Origin: Pseudochrobactrum saccharolyticum
Lineage (GTDB): Bacteria; Pseudomonadota; Alphaproteobacteria; Rhizobiales; Rhizobiaceae
NCBI RefSeq assembly: GCF_008801715.1
Contig: NZ_VZPG01000001.1
Span: 1,397,589 to 1,461,588, forward strand
DNA: 64,000 nucleotides
Reading direction: 5' to 3'
Shown: positions 45,086 to 53,492 of the stretch, piece after piece
Position numbering within the stretch: the first letter of the stretch is position 1
Layout of the letters: the number at the start of each line of letters is the position of its first letter
Notes under the pieces: model-generated
Seen by the model: only the letters and a program-made list of their open reading frames with translations
Database searches by the model: none
Told to the model about the DNA's origin: nothing
Made by a program: the position numbers and the translations under genes

Positions 45086-45982
45086 ATGATATCAGCCCGC
45101 AAACCAACGGATAAAGATCAGCATATGGCCAAAAATGTGCAAATTCCATCTGCGCAGCAAAGAACCATTTTAATCACCGGTTGTTCCAGCGGTATTGGTG
45201 CCTATTGTGCGCAGGCTCTCAAAGAGCGCGGCTGGCGGGTTTTTGCCACTGCCCGTAAAGACCAGGATCTGGCCTATTTGCGGGAACAGGGTTTTGAAGC
45301 TTTTTATCTGGATTATTGCGAGCCGGAGTCGATTGCCGCTGTGGCTGAGAGCGTGCTGAATCTGTGCAATCATCAGCTTGATGCGCTGTTTAACAATGGT
45401 GCTTATGCACAGCCGGGTGCGGTGGAAGACTTACCGATGGAGGCACTGCGTTTGCAGTTCGAGGCCAATTTCTTTGGTTGGCAGGATCTGACCCAGCGGC
45501 TGATCCCTGCAATGCGGGCGCGTAAACAGGGGCGTCTGGTACATTGTTCGTCTATTCTCGGTCTGGTGCCGATGAAATGGCGCGGAGCTTATGTCTCCTC
45601 CAAATTTGCATTGGAAGGGCTGATGCTGGTGCAGCGTATGGAACTCGAAGGTTCAGGCATCTCTGTTTCCATGATCGAGCCGGGGCCGATTACCAGTAAA
45701 TTTGCAGCCAATGCCGCGGCCTATGCGCAAAGATATATCGACATGGACAACTCCGTTCATGCAGAAGATTACCGGCGGCAATTCGCCAAGTTACAAAGTG
45801 GCGGTACGAAATCCTCGGTGAAACTGGGGCCGGATGCTGTTTATGAGGTTCTTTTGCATGCGCTGGAAAGTGATCGTCCGCGCCCGCATTATCCGGTTAC
45901 CCGTCCGGCAAAGCTCGGCATACTTGCCAAACGTCTGCTGCCTGCACGCTGGCTTTATAAAATGCTGGCCGATCAGTCGTAA
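45086..45982 (+). CDS. Short-chain dehydrogenase/reductase (SDR)
   Basis: The classical SDR has 298 residues: the cofactor motif TGCSSGIG (31-38), the NNGAYAQPGA block, the catalytic Ser in HCSSILGLVP and the YxxxK pair in AYVSSKFAL. Arg after the first strand (ATARK) hints at NADP. The PGPITSKF segment and the long C-terminal tail are like those of short-chain reductases acting on lipids or ketones, but the substrate is unknown. ATG 45086 has AGGA at six bases; an ATG at 45125 is also possible. Three copies of a 59-base repeat follow the stop. Confidence 0.82.
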   Translation: MISARKPTDKDQHMAKNVQIPSAQQRTILITGCSSGIGAYCAQALKERGWRVFATARKDQDLAYLREQGFEAFYLDYCEPESIAAVAESVLNLCNHQLDALFNNGAYAQPGAVEDLPMEALRLQFEANFFGWQDLTQRLIPAMRARKQGRLVHCSSILGLVPMKWRGAYVSSKFALEGLMLVQRMELEGSGISVSMIEPGPITSKFAANAAAYAQRYIDMDNSVHAEDYRRQFAKLQSGGTKSSVKLGPDAVYEVLLHALESDRPRPHYPVTRPAKLGILAKRLLPARWLYKMLADQS

Positions 45983-45999
45983 AAGAACGCAAGTACACT

Positions 46000-46163
46000 G
46001 CATTATCCTTATGCAAAACCGCTTCGCACTTTTGCGGGAAATGCTGGTTTGTTTAGTCGCATTATCCTAACGCAAAACCGCTGCACACTTTTGCGGGAAA
46101 TGCTGGTTTGTTTAGCCGCATTGTCCATACGCAAAACCGCTGCGCACTTTTGCGGGAAATGCT
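46000..46163. repeat. Tandem array of three family A palindromic units (59-base period)
   Basis: The unit is 46 bases: GCATT-TCC, CGCAAAACCGCT, GC-CACTTTTGCGGGAAATGCT. It starts at 46000, 46059 and 46118, with 13-base GGTTTGTTTAG-C linkers. Each copy contains a GCAAAA/TTTTGC inverted repeat. A related single copy lies at 18850-18893. The array begins just after the SDR gene. Confidence 0.8.
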
Positions 46164-46241
46164 CTATCTGCCGCAAAAAGCTTCTGTTACACATTGAGCG
46201 GGAAAGACGGAGGATTGCTGAAAAGCAATCGGGAGGAAAGA

Positions 46242-46433
46242 ATGGACAGCGGTTTTAAATTTGCAGCGATCATTGCCATGATTGCCGTGGCGATTGTTCT
46301 GTTGCTGGGTTTGCGCAATATGATGCGTAACGGCGATGGTAATACATCCAACAAGCTGATGCGTCTGCGTATTATGTTTCAGTTCATTGCCGTGGTGCTG
46401 ATGGTTGGTGCATTATATTTTGCCCGCCGCTAA
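46242..46433 (+). CDS. Twin transmembrane protein (HIG1-like)
   Basis: The protein has 63 residues with two hydrophobic segments (about 5-23 and 43-60) joined by a short basic loop with NMMRNGDGNTSNKLMRLRIM (20 shown). This matches the small HIG_1_N-like twin-TM protein that sits before the cobalamin adenosyltransferase gene in Rhizobiales. GGGAGGAAAGA directly precedes ATG 46242, which decides the start over the longer frame from 46194. The role is unknown; HIG1 proteins in mitochondria support respiratory complexes. Confidence 0.78.
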   Translation: MDSGFKFAAIIAMIAVAIVLLLGLRNMMRNGDGNTSNKLMRLRIMFQFIAVVLMVGALYFARR

Positions 46434-46468
46434 TTGCACTTGTATGAGCAGTAACCGGTGAGGCATTT

Positions 46469-47074
46469 TTGGTTAAGCTGAATAAAATTTACACGCGTAC
46501 CGGTGATGACGGTACAACAGGTCTGGCCTGCGGCCCGAGACGCAGAAAAGATGATCTGCGCATCGTGACCTGTGGTGATATTGATGAGCTGAATGCATCG
46601 ATCGGTATGGCACGGCTTTATACCGCGCTGATCCTGCCGGATGTTGATGCTATGCTGACAAGGGCGCAAAATGATCTTTTTGACCTCGGTGCTGACATTG
46701 CCACCCCCGCTGCTGTTTCAGATCCTGCCTCCGGCACTGCTGCAGATCTCGGCTATGAGCCTTTGAGGATTGTGGACAAGCAGGTTGACCGGCTGGAACA
46801 GGAAATTGATGTGCTGAATGCACAGCTGGAACCGCTCCGCTCCTTTATTTTGCCCGGCGGCTCACCGGCCGCCGCACATCTGCACATGGCCAGAACGATT
46901 GCACGACGTGCAGAGCGTGCCATGGTAGCACTGGCGGCGCAGACTGATGAGCAGGTTTCAGGCGCTGCCCTGCGTTATATCAATCGTTTGTCTGATCTGC
47001 TTTTTGTGGCTGCCCGTATTGCGAATAATCAGGGGCGGGATGATATTTTATGGATACCGGCGCTGACACGCTAA
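46469..47074 (+). CDS. ATP:cob(I)alamin adenosyltransferase, PduO type
   Basis: The enzyme attaches the adenosyl group to cobalamin to make coenzyme B12. The 201 residues carry the ATP-binding KIYTRTGDDGTTGL at the start. The FILPGGSPAAAHLHMARTIA and RRAER-MVAL-type blocks of the PduO family follow, with RYINRLSDLLFVAAR near the end. The start is TTG at 46469, preceded by GGTGAGG at five bases; the protein then begins at the family's usual MVKLNKIYTRTGD. The TAA stop overlaps the edge of palindromic element B2. Confidence 0.9.
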   Translation: MVKLNKIYTRTGDDGTTGLACGPRRRKDDLRIVTCGDIDELNASIGMARLYTALILPDVDAMLTRAQNDLFDLGADIATPAAVSDPASGTAADLGYEPLRIVDKQVDRLEQEIDVLNAQLEPLRSFILPGGSPAAAHLHMARTIARRAERAMVALAAQTDEQVSGAALRYINRLSDLLFVAARIANNQGRDDILWIPALTR

Positions 47075-47176
47075 GAGCATGTCGCGGAAAAGTGGGCACC
47101 GGTTTTCCGATAACGACATGCGTAAAAACAAAGGATAGAGCGAGCGCAGTGGGTGGAATTAAATGCGACATGCTCT
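47074..47176. repeat. Palindromic intergenic element, family B copy 2
   Basis: The element begins AGAGCATGTCGCGG and ends CGACATGCTCT, so the ends are inverted repeats. The inner hairpin is GGAAAA/TTTTCC-based, followed by the shared core GATAACGACATGCG, AAACAAAGGATAGAGCGAGCGC. It shares its plan with copy 1 at 38943-39051. Confidence 0.65.
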
Positions 47177-47189
47177 AAGAGCGCATTCT

Positions 47190-47267
47190 GGAAAGTGAAT
47201 GTACCTTCGCGGGGAAATCAGTCCACCGGATTGATTTCTTATCCCGCTACGATCAGATCAAAATGCG
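47190..47267. repeat. Dispersed intergenic hairpin element, copy 2 (family C)
   Basis: The core is GCGGG-GAAATCA, a CACCGGAT-containing loop, TGATTTC-TTAT-CCCGC, then TACGATC. It follows element B2 with only 13 bases between. The rest of the gap to etfB (47268-47596) contains a short CCGTCAA/TTGACGG hairpin and the etfBA promoter region, with no ORF I would support. Confidence 0.65.
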
Positions 47268-47596
47268 CGTTAATCTTTGTATATTTGCGACATCATCCGT
47301 CATGTTTCGAAGATAGTTATGATGATATTTCATAGCCCTTCTGCCGGTTATGATTGACCTCTCTATGGTTCAGAATTACGGTCTTATGAAATTTCTGAAA
47401 TCTCCGTCAAAAATTGACGGTGCATCAGGCGTGTTTACGATAGAGTTTTGGTATGTCGGCTTCAGGCAAGTTGTTTATGAGGCCATGCTTTAAAACTGTA
47501 TCTGACTGAGAGGCAGGCGGACACAGGCAAGAAAAGGGCTTATGTCCGGTCGAAGAGAGCAGCAAATGCTGCTCAAGTGGAGAGGATCTTAACCGA

Positions 47597-48346
47597 ATGA
47601 AAGTTCTGGTCGCAGTTAAGCGGGTTGTTGATTACAACGTCAAAATCCGGGTGAAAAGTGACGGTTCAGGCGTTGAGCTGACCAATGTCAAAATGTCGAT
47701 GAACCCGTTTGATGAAATCGCGGTTGAAGAAGCGCTGAAACTTAAAGAAGCCGGTAAAGTTTCTGAAGTTGTGGTTGTGTCTATCGGACCTGCACAGGCG
47801 CAGGAAACCTTGCGTACCGCTCTGGCGATGGGCGCAGACCGCGCTATCCTCGTGAAAACCGATGATGCTGTCGAGCCGCTTGCCGTTGCAAAGATTCTGA
47901 AAGGCGTTGTTGCCGCAGAAGAGCCGAAGCTGGTTATTCTCGGCAAACAGGCGATTGATGATGATGCGAACCAGACCGGTCAGATGCTTTCTGCATTGCT
48001 TGGCTGGGCACAGGCAACTTTTGCTTCGGAAGTCCAGCTCTCAGACGCTTCTGCCAATGTGACCCGCGAAGTTGACGGTGGTTTGCAGACGATTGAAGTC
48101 AAGTTGCCTGCGATCGTCACGACCGACCTGCGTCTGAACCAGCCGCGCTATGCTTCTCTGCCGAATATTATGAAGGCGAAGAAGAAGCCGCTGGATGAGA
48201 AGGCACCGGCTGATTACGGTGTTGATACTGCGCCGCGTCTGAAAATCCTCAAAACCGAAGAGCCTTCCGGCCGTAAAGCCGGTGTGAAAGTGGCTTCCGT
48301 TGCTGAGCTTGTTGACAAGCTCAAAAACGAAGCAGGCGTATTGTAA
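47597..48346 (+). CDS. etfB: Electron transfer flavoprotein beta subunit
   Basis: This small subunit of ETF carries electrons from acyl-CoA and other dehydrogenases to ETF-quinone oxidoreductase. The 249 residues start [20 protein letters not shown] (20 shown). They contain [30 protein letters not shown] and the signature VELPAI-type segment [18 protein letters not shown]; the AMP site lies in this subunit. It is followed by etfA after 23 bases. Confidence 0.95.
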   Translation: MKVLVAVKRVVDYNVKIRVKSDGSGVELTNVKMSMNPFDEIAVEEALKLKEAGKVSEVVVVSIGPAQAQETLRTALAMGADRAILVKTDDAVEPLAVAKILKGVVAAEEPKLVILGKQAIDDDANQTGQMLSALLGWAQATFASEVQLSDASANVTREVDGGLQTIEVKLPAIVTTDLRLNQPRYASLPNIMKAKKKPLDEKAPADYGVDTAPRLKILKTEEPSGRKAGVKVASVAELVDKLKNEAGVL

Positions 48347-48369
48347 GCGGTCAGGACAGGAAAACGATT

Positions 48370-49299
48370 ATGGCTATTCTTCTTTTTGCAGAACACGATA
48401 ATGCAAGCCTCTCTGACCAGACTGCAAAGGCTCTGACTGCTGCGCTCGCTATCGGCGGTGATGTGGATGTTCTGGTTGCGGGTAAAGGCGCCAAAGCTGC
48501 TGCTGATGCTGCGGCCAAGCTGAAAGGCGTACGCAAAGTCCTGCTCGCTGAAAGCGATGCACTGGAAAACCGTCTGGCAGAACCAACCGCAGCATTGCTG
48601 GTTGCTCTTGCCGGTTCCTATGACACTGTAATTGCTCCGGCGACCACTTCGGGTAAAAACGTACTGCCACGCGTTGCAGCACTTCTCGATGTGGCACAGG
48701 TTTCGGAAATTACCGAAGTTGTGTCTCCGACAGTCTTCAAGCGCCCGATCTATGCGGGTAATGCGATTCAGACTGTTGAAACCACAGATGCCAAGAAGGT
48801 TATCACTGTGCGTACCGCTTCTTTTGCGGCTGCCGGTGAGGGCGGTTCAGCTGCGGTTGAGAGTGTGGATGCAGGCAATGATCCGGCTGTGTCGAAATTT
48901 GTTGAGGCAAAAATCTCCGGCGGTGACCGCCCTGAGCTGACTTCAGCGAAAATCATCATCTCCGGTGGCCGTGCACTTGGTTCTGCTGAGAAATTCAACG
49001 AAGTGATCACACCGGTTGCAGACAAGCTCGGTGCTGCTATCGGCGCGAGCCGTGCAGCGGTTGATGCCGGTTATGCACCAAATGATTGGCAGGTTGGTCA
49101 GACCGGTAAAGTGGTTGCGCCACAACTGTATATCGCTTGCGGTATCTCCGGTGCGATCCAGCATCTGGCCGGTATGAAGGATTCCAAAGTGATCGTTGCG
49201 ATCAACAAGGATGAAGAAGCACCGATTTTCCAGGTTGCTGATTACGGTCTGGTTGGTGACTTGTTCACTATTTTGCCGGAGCTTGAAAAAGCACTTTAA
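48370..49299 (+). CDS. etfA: Electron transfer flavoprotein alpha subunit
   Basis: This subunit binds FAD. The 309 residues have the N-terminal ETF fold, then the FAD domain with [35 protein letters not shown] and [20 protein letters not shown] (20 shown), the family signature. [20 protein letters not shown] ends the fold. It is in an operon with etfB, and a 3-hydroxyacyl-CoA dehydrogenase follows 179 bases later. Confidence 0.95.
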   Translation: MAILLFAEHDNASLSDQTAKALTAALAIGGDVDVLVAGKGAKAAADAAAKLKGVRKVLLAESDALENRLAEPTAALLVALAGSYDTVIAPATTSGKNVLPRVAALLDVAQVSEITEVVSPTVFKRPIYAGNAIQTVETTDAKKVITVRTASFAAAGEGGSAAVESVDAGNDPAVSKFVEAKISGGDRPELTSAKIIISGGRALGSAEKFNEVITPVADKLGAAIGASRAAVDAGYAPNDWQVGQTGKVVAPQLYIACGISGAIQHLAGMKDSKVIVAINKDEEAPIFQVADYGLVGDLFTILPELEKAL

Positions 49300-49478
49300 T
49301 CAGGATCATGACAATCAGGCATGATTGTCTCTGATATTATAACGCGTCCGGATATTTAATCCGGGCGCGTTTTGCTTTAATCAGGGATAGACTTATCTGC
49401 ATGAGACTGCTCATGTAGGCGGAGAAAAATTGGCGTTATTGCTGTAAATTTATTGATACGAAGGGATCGGAGCGGATC

Positions 49479-50360
49479 ATGAGTTTTACAATCAAAACAG
49501 TGGGTATCATCGGTGCAGGGCAGATGGGTAATGGTATTGCTCATGTTTGCGCGCTGGCAGGTTACGATGTGCTCCTGCATGATGCTTCGCTTGAGCGACT
49601 GGAAAACGGTATTGCCACTATCAGCGGTAACATGGCGCGTCAGGTTGCTTCGGGCAAGCTGGCTGAGGAAGCACGTATTGCCAGTCTTGCGCTGATTAAG
49701 CCGGCCAAAACCATGGCTGATCTGGCACCTTGCGATTTGGTGATCGAAGCCGCAACAGAAAATGAAGCCATTAAGAAGCAGATTTTTGCGCAGGTCTGCC
49801 CGCATCTGCACAGCAATGCTATTCTGGCAACCAACACATCTTCGATTTCAATTACCCGTCTGGCTGCTACCACTGATCGTCCGGAGCGTTTTATCGGTAT
49901 TCATTTTATGAATCCGGTGCCGGTGATGAAACTGGTTGAACTGATCCGCGGTATCGCCACAGAAGAACCGACTTTCGCCGTTGCACAGGATTTCGTGCAG
50001 AAGCTGGGCAAGACCATTACGGTTTCCGCTGACTTCCCTGCTTTTATCGTCAATCGTATTTTGCTGCCGATGATTAATGAAGCGATTTATACGCTTTATG
50101 AAGGCGTTGGCACTGTGGACGCCATTGATACAGCCATGAAGCTTGGTGCCAATCATCCGATGGGGCCGTTGCAGCTGGCCGATTTCATCGGGCTGGATAC
50201 TTGTCTGTCGATTATGCAGGTACTTTATGAAGGACTGTCGGATTCGAAATATCGTCCGTGTCCGCTGCTGGTGAAATATGTTGAAGCCGGTTGGCTCGGA
50301 CGTAAAACCGGTCGCGGTTTCTATGACTATCGTGGTGACGAACCGGTACCGACCCGTTAA
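49479..50360 (+). CDS. 3-hydroxybutyryl-CoA dehydrogenase
   Basis: The NAD-dependent enzyme oxidises or forms 3-hydroxybutyryl-CoA in short-chain fatty acid or butyrate metabolism. The 293 residues show the dinucleotide motif GIIGAGQMGNGIAH (9-22), the FIGIHFMNPVPVMKLVE block with the catalytic His, and GFIVNR-type FPAFIVNRIL. LGANHPMGPLQLADFIGLDT (20 shown) is in the C-terminal helical domain. CGGAG precedes the ATG. Its position behind etfBA is common in Rhizobiales and fits shared electron flow. Confidence 0.92.
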   Translation: MSFTIKTVGIIGAGQMGNGIAHVCALAGYDVLLHDASLERLENGIATISGNMARQVASGKLAEEARIASLALIKPAKTMADLAPCDLVIEAATENEAIKKQIFAQVCPHLHSNAILATNTSSISITRLAATTDRPERFIGIHFMNPVPVMKLVELIRGIATEEPTFAVAQDFVQKLGKTITVSADFPAFIVNRILLPMINEAIYTLYEGVGTVDAIDTAMKLGANHPMGPLQLADFIGLDTCLSIMQVLYEGLSDSKYRPCPLLVKYVEAGWLGRKTGRGFYDYRGDEPVPTR

Positions 50361-50383
50361 TATTTTGAGTGCATAAATTGCTG

Positions 50384-50420
50384 AAAACCCTGCATTTGGT
50401 CAAGAAATGCAGGGTTTTTT
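50384..50420 (+). terminator. Terminator after 3-hydroxybutyryl-CoA dehydrogenase
   Basis: An AAAACCCTGCATTT/AAATGCAGGGTTTT stem with a seven-base loop ends in T6. Confidence 0.88.
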
Positions 50421-50576
50421 GTCGGGTTAATAAATAAAAGGTTATTTTTAATCGCTCATTAAGTATGTGAATTCACTTCGTGTTCACCTTTCTTCGCTAA
50501 TATTTACCTTAAATTCACTGTTGTGATTTGTGCTTCAGCAAAAATAATAATGTTAAATTAATCAGGGTGTAGTGTG

Positions 50577-50705
50577 ATGGGTCTGATCGTTCAGTTTCGT
50601 CAAGTTTTTAAAATTATTCGCGAGTTTCTGGCACCAAGCTATCGTCCGGAGCGCCATTATATGCGTGGCCCGGGTCCGGCCTGTGCTGCCCGTCATTCGC
50701 ACTAA
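50577..50705 (+). CDS. Hypothetical 42-residue protein
   Basis: The short ORF has AGGG nine bases before the ATG and is bounded by terminators on both sides (50384-50420 and 50794-50819), so it would be a single-gene transcript. The first 20 residues (MGLIVQFRQVFKIIREFLAP) could form an amphipathic or membrane-associated helix. The second half is basic and His/Arg-rich (YRPERHYMRGPGPACAARHSH spans residues 22-42). I do not recognise it. The isolated transcription unit and ribosome binding site favour a real small protein. Confidence 0.5.
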   Translation: MGLIVQFRQVFKIIREFLAPSYRPERHYMRGPGPACAARHSH

Positions 50706-50793
50706 AGCGATCTCTGTGCGCCGGTTGGGCGCATAGCGCATTGACTTTACTGTTTTCCGGATAGCTCCCAGATCCGGTCAACTGAAAATGAAT

Positions 50794-50819
50794 AAAGCCG
50801 GCTCATGAGCCGGCTTTTG
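50794..50819. terminator. Terminator between the small ORF and doxX-like gene
   Basis: A perfect AAAGCCGGCTC/GAGCCGGCTTT palindrome is followed by TTGTATTT on the + strand. Converging use is likely. Confidence 0.75.
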
Positions 50820-50823
50820 TATT

Positions 50824-51267
50824 TCAGAACTGTTTGCCAATCAGGCGATCCAGCGACAGGCGTCCGCTGCCGGCTACGCTCAGATACATGAAGACACCAA
50901 ACCAGACGGTAGAAAGCTGGAAACCGCTGCCGCGCGGGATCATCACCATCACCAGAATAACAATCATCTGTATGAAGAGCATGAAAGCGAGGGGGCGGGT
51001 GAACAGGCCGATTGCTATGGCTATGCCCCCTATAAATTCAAGAATACTGGTGAAATAGGCCAAAGGGATTGCCGGTTCCAGCCCCAGTTGCTGAAACAAT
51101 TCGATATCGCGTGGCATGTCGCCGTTGAACAGCTTCTCCCAACCGAAGAAAGCCATGATACCGCCGCTGGCCGCACGCATCACTGCATAGGCAATATCAT
51201 GAAAACGGGCATAAACAGGCGCCAGAAATGGCAGCATTAAAGATGGTTCAGAAAGTTTGTCTGTCAT
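50824..51267 (-). CDS. DoxX family membrane protein
   Basis: The protein has 147 residues with four hydrophobic helices (about 22-42, 63-85, 90-108, 118-138). GIMAFFGWEKLFNGD and EFIGGIAIAIGLFTRPLAF (19 shown) are typical DoxX blocks. DoxX-like proteins are quinone- or redox-linked membrane proteins with no single known role. Single gene. Confidence 0.85.
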   Translation of the reverse strand: MTDKLSEPSLMLPFLAPVYARFHDIAYAVMRAASGGIMAFFGWEKLFNGDMPRDIELFQQLGLEPAIPLAYFTSILEFIGGIAIAIGLFTRPLAFMLFIQMIVILVMVMIPRGSGFQLSTVWFGVFMYLSVAGSGRLSLDRLIGKQF

Positions 51268-51297
51268 AGATCAGTTGCTCTGCGCTTGGATTGTTTG

Positions 51298-51313
51298 CGT
51301 TTCACGTGAAATC
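51298..51313. other. parS-like palindrome (candidate ParB site)
   Basis: CGTTTCACGTGAAATC matches 13 of 16 positions of the bacterial parS consensus TGTTTCACGTGAAACA, with the whole 12-base core intact. It is in an intergenic region. ParB binding is inferred from sequence only. Confidence 0.4.
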
Positions 51314-51560
51314 TTTTTTGTATTTTCCTGAAGTAAACGAACTGAAACATAGGTTAAGTGTATTAAACCGTACGGTTCGATTCTTGTATCCATTTAACAG
51401 AACCGGATATTTTTCTGATATGAATTTTGCGTGATGAAAGAGACTGCACCTGAGAGATCAGTACCTGATCTGCTGTGTCGGGCATGAGTGACAAAGCATT
51501 CGTTTATATTCGCTTTATATTTACGGAAGCGCTTCTGCACTGGAAACCAAAGAAAGGCAT

Positions 51561-51590
51561 AAAAAAACCGGCACGATTGCGCCGGTTTTA
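51561..51590 (-). terminator. Terminator of cysK
   Basis: An ACCGGC/GCCGGT stem is followed by T7 on the minus strand, 26 bases after the cysK stop. Confidence 0.8.
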
Positions 51591-51615
51591 TAGCTGATGG
51601 TGTTAAGCAGGCAGA

Positions 51616-52584
51616 TCAGGCATCAAGCCCGTCGAACAGAGCGGTTGAGAGATAGCGCTCGGCAAAGGACGGAATAATCACGACAATGTTTTTGCCTTTA
51701 TTTTCCGGACGTTTGCCGACTTCCACAGCAGCTTTCAGTGCCGCACCGGAAGAGATACCGACCGGAATACCTTCAACTTTGGCGATCTGGCGTGCAAACG
51801 CGAATGCATCTTCATTGGCGACCTGAATGATCTCATCATAAACGCCGGTATCCAATGTTTTTGGCGCAAAGCCTGCGCCGATGCCCTGAATTTTATGAGG
51901 TCCCGGATTGCCACCGGAAAGCACAGGCGAATCCTTTGGTTCAACCGCGACGACCTTGAATGACGGCTTGCGGGCTTTCAGCACCTGACCAACACCGGTG
52001 ATCGTGCCGCCGGTGCCGATACCGGAAACCAGAATATCCGCTTCACCATTGGTGTCATTCCAGATTTCTTCCGCTGTTGTTTTGCGATGAATTTCCGGAT
52101 TCGCGGCATTTTCAAACTGCTGCGGAATAATTGCGTTCGGATTGCCTGCAGCCAGTTCTTCCGCTTTGGCAATCGCACCTTTCATGCCTTTTGCGCCTTC
52201 GGTCAGCACCAGTTCCGCACCCAGCAATTTGAGCAATTTACGGCGCTCAATCGACATGGTTTCAGGCATGGTGAGAATCAGGCTGTAGCCTTTGGCGGCG
52301 GCGGCAAAAGCCAGTGCGATACCGGTATTACCGGATGTCGGCTCGATAAATACGGTTTTACCCGGAACAGCTTTGCCTTCGGCTTCAAGGCTTTCAATCA
52401 TAGCCAGACCAATACGGTCTTTGACACTGGCCAGCGGGTTAAAGAATTCGAGTTTAACGAGAAGATTGGCGACCACGCCGTTTTCGCGGGCAAATTTATC
52501 CGCACGGACAAGCGGTGTGTTGCCGATTGTATCAATAATAGAAGAATAAATACGGCCGCGGCCTGGTTTGTTAGAATCGCTCAT
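51616..52584 (-). CDS. cysK: Cysteine synthase A (O-acetylserine sulfhydrylase)
   Basis: The PLP enzyme makes cysteine from O-acetylserine and sulfide. The 322 residues carry the PLP lysine Lys55 in [11 protein letters not shown], the [11 protein letters not shown] substrate loop (84-94) and the PLP-phosphate loop [15 protein letters not shown] 52584 follows AGGAGA, so it is preferred over the frame start at 52614. Alone in its transcription unit. The region upstream (52585-52794) shows no further feature. Confidence 0.95.
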   Translation of the reverse strand: MSDSNKPGRGRIYSSIIDTIGNTPLVRADKFARENGVVANLLVKLEFFNPLASVKDRIGLAMIESLEAEGKAVPGKTVFIEPTSGNTGIALAFAAAAKGYSLILTMPETMSIERRKLLKLLGAELVLTEGAKGMKGAIAKAEELAAGNPNAIIPQQFENAANPEIHRKTTAEEIWNDTNGEADILVSGIGTGGTITGVGQVLKARKPSFKVVAVEPKDSPVLSGGNPGPHKIQGIGAGFAPKTLDTGVYDEIIQVANEDAFAFARQIAKVEGIPVGISSGAALKAAVEVGKRPENKGKNIVVIIPSFAERYLSTALFDGLDA

Positions 52585-52794
52585 ACCAAATCTCCTGATC
52601 TTTTCGCAAAGCATAGAGCCTGACCGTTCAGGATTATAGAAGCAGGCTTCCAGAATGCAGGGGTAACTTAGAATATTATTCTATCAATGTGAAATATTAG
52701 AATTATTTTATAGCATGAGGGCGGGGCGGGAGCCGCAGTTCAGCAAATTCATATAGTTTTCAGGCTGTTCTCGATGCGGGAAATCACAATCATT

Positions 52795-52808
52795 TTGATC
52801 CTGATCAA
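52795..52808. promoter_or_regulatory. FNR/FixK-type box upstream of the universal stress protein gene
   Basis: TTGATCCTGATCAA is a perfect match to the TTGAT-N4-ATCAA consensus of FNR/FixK/FnrN activators. About 32 bases downstream of its centre is a -10-like TAGATT (52831-52836), an arrangement suited to activation of the gene starting at 52977. Confidence 0.7.
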
Positions 52809-52976
52809 TGTAATTTGGCCTGTTCATTCCTAGATTTATATTATGATGTGTCTCACAGGAGTCTATTCTGAATATTGCGTGTTTGTGGCAATGCCGATTG
52901 AAAAACCGGAACAGAAACACACATATAATAGACAGGGTGCATTCCGGCGGATGCTGTAAAAGGGAAAGACGAGAAC

Positions 52977-53426
52977 ATGTATAAACATATTTTAGTGGCG
53001 ACTGATGGTTCGGAGCTTGCCAATAAAGGGCTGGAACAGGCAATTGGTCTGGCCAAAGAACTTTCCGCTAAAATTACAGTGCTGACTGTAACGGATCTGT
53101 TTCCGAGCTACGGCATTGTTGTGGCGCCGGGCTTAAGCACTTCACCTGAAATTTTTGAAGAATACCGCACCTCCATGGCAGAGCAGGCCAAAGCCATTGT
53201 GCAGCAGGCGATCGCCAAAGCGCGCGATGCCGGTGTGACTGTTGAAGGTCTGCATATTGAAAATCAGTCACCGGCTGTGGGTATTGTTGAAGCTGCAGAA
53301 ACCCATCAGGCTGAACTGATTGTGGTTGCATCGCATGGCCGCCGTGGCATGAACAAGCTTTTGCTGGGTAGTCAGGCAGCAGAAGTTCTGTCACTGAGCA
53401 AAATACCGGTTCTGGTTGTTAAATAA
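52977..53426 (+). CDS. Universal stress protein (UspA family)
   Basis: The single Usp domain has 149 residues, starting HILVATDGSELANKGLEQAI (20 shown) with the ATP-site Asp. GRRGMNKLLLGS forms the GxxG-x9-GS ATP-binding motif, followed by VLSLSKIPVLVVK. Presence of that motif predicts nucleotide binding. A perfect FNR-type box upstream suggests induction at low oxygen, as for several usp genes in Rhizobiales and E. coli. It converges on typA with a terminator between. Confidence 0.93.
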   Translation: MYKHILVATDGSELANKGLEQAIGLAKELSAKITVLTVTDLFPSYGIVVAPGLSTSPEIFEEYRTSMAEQAKAIVQQAIAKARDAGVTVEGLHIENQSPAVGIVEAAETHQAELIVVASHGRRGMNKLLLGSQAAEVLSLSKIPVLVVK

Positions 53427-53452
53427 CCGGCCTTGAGTTCTTCAGGGAATAA

Positions 53453-53479
53453 AAAAACGGCGCTTTAAGCGCCGTTTTC
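53453..53479. terminator. Bidirectional terminator between usp and typA
   Basis: An AAAACGGCGCTT/AAGCGCCGTTTT stem with a one-base loop is flanked by an A7 run and TTTTCTTTTT. Confidence 0.85.
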
Positions 53480-53492
53480 TTTTTAAGCAAGA

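Larger units (their letters stand above)
51268..51615. other. Intergenic region with parS-like palindrome and cysK terminator
   Basis: Besides the doxX promoter it contains the palindrome TTTCACGTGAAA (51300-51311) and the terminator of cysK (51561-51590). No ORF or RNA gene is supported. Confidence 0.5.
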
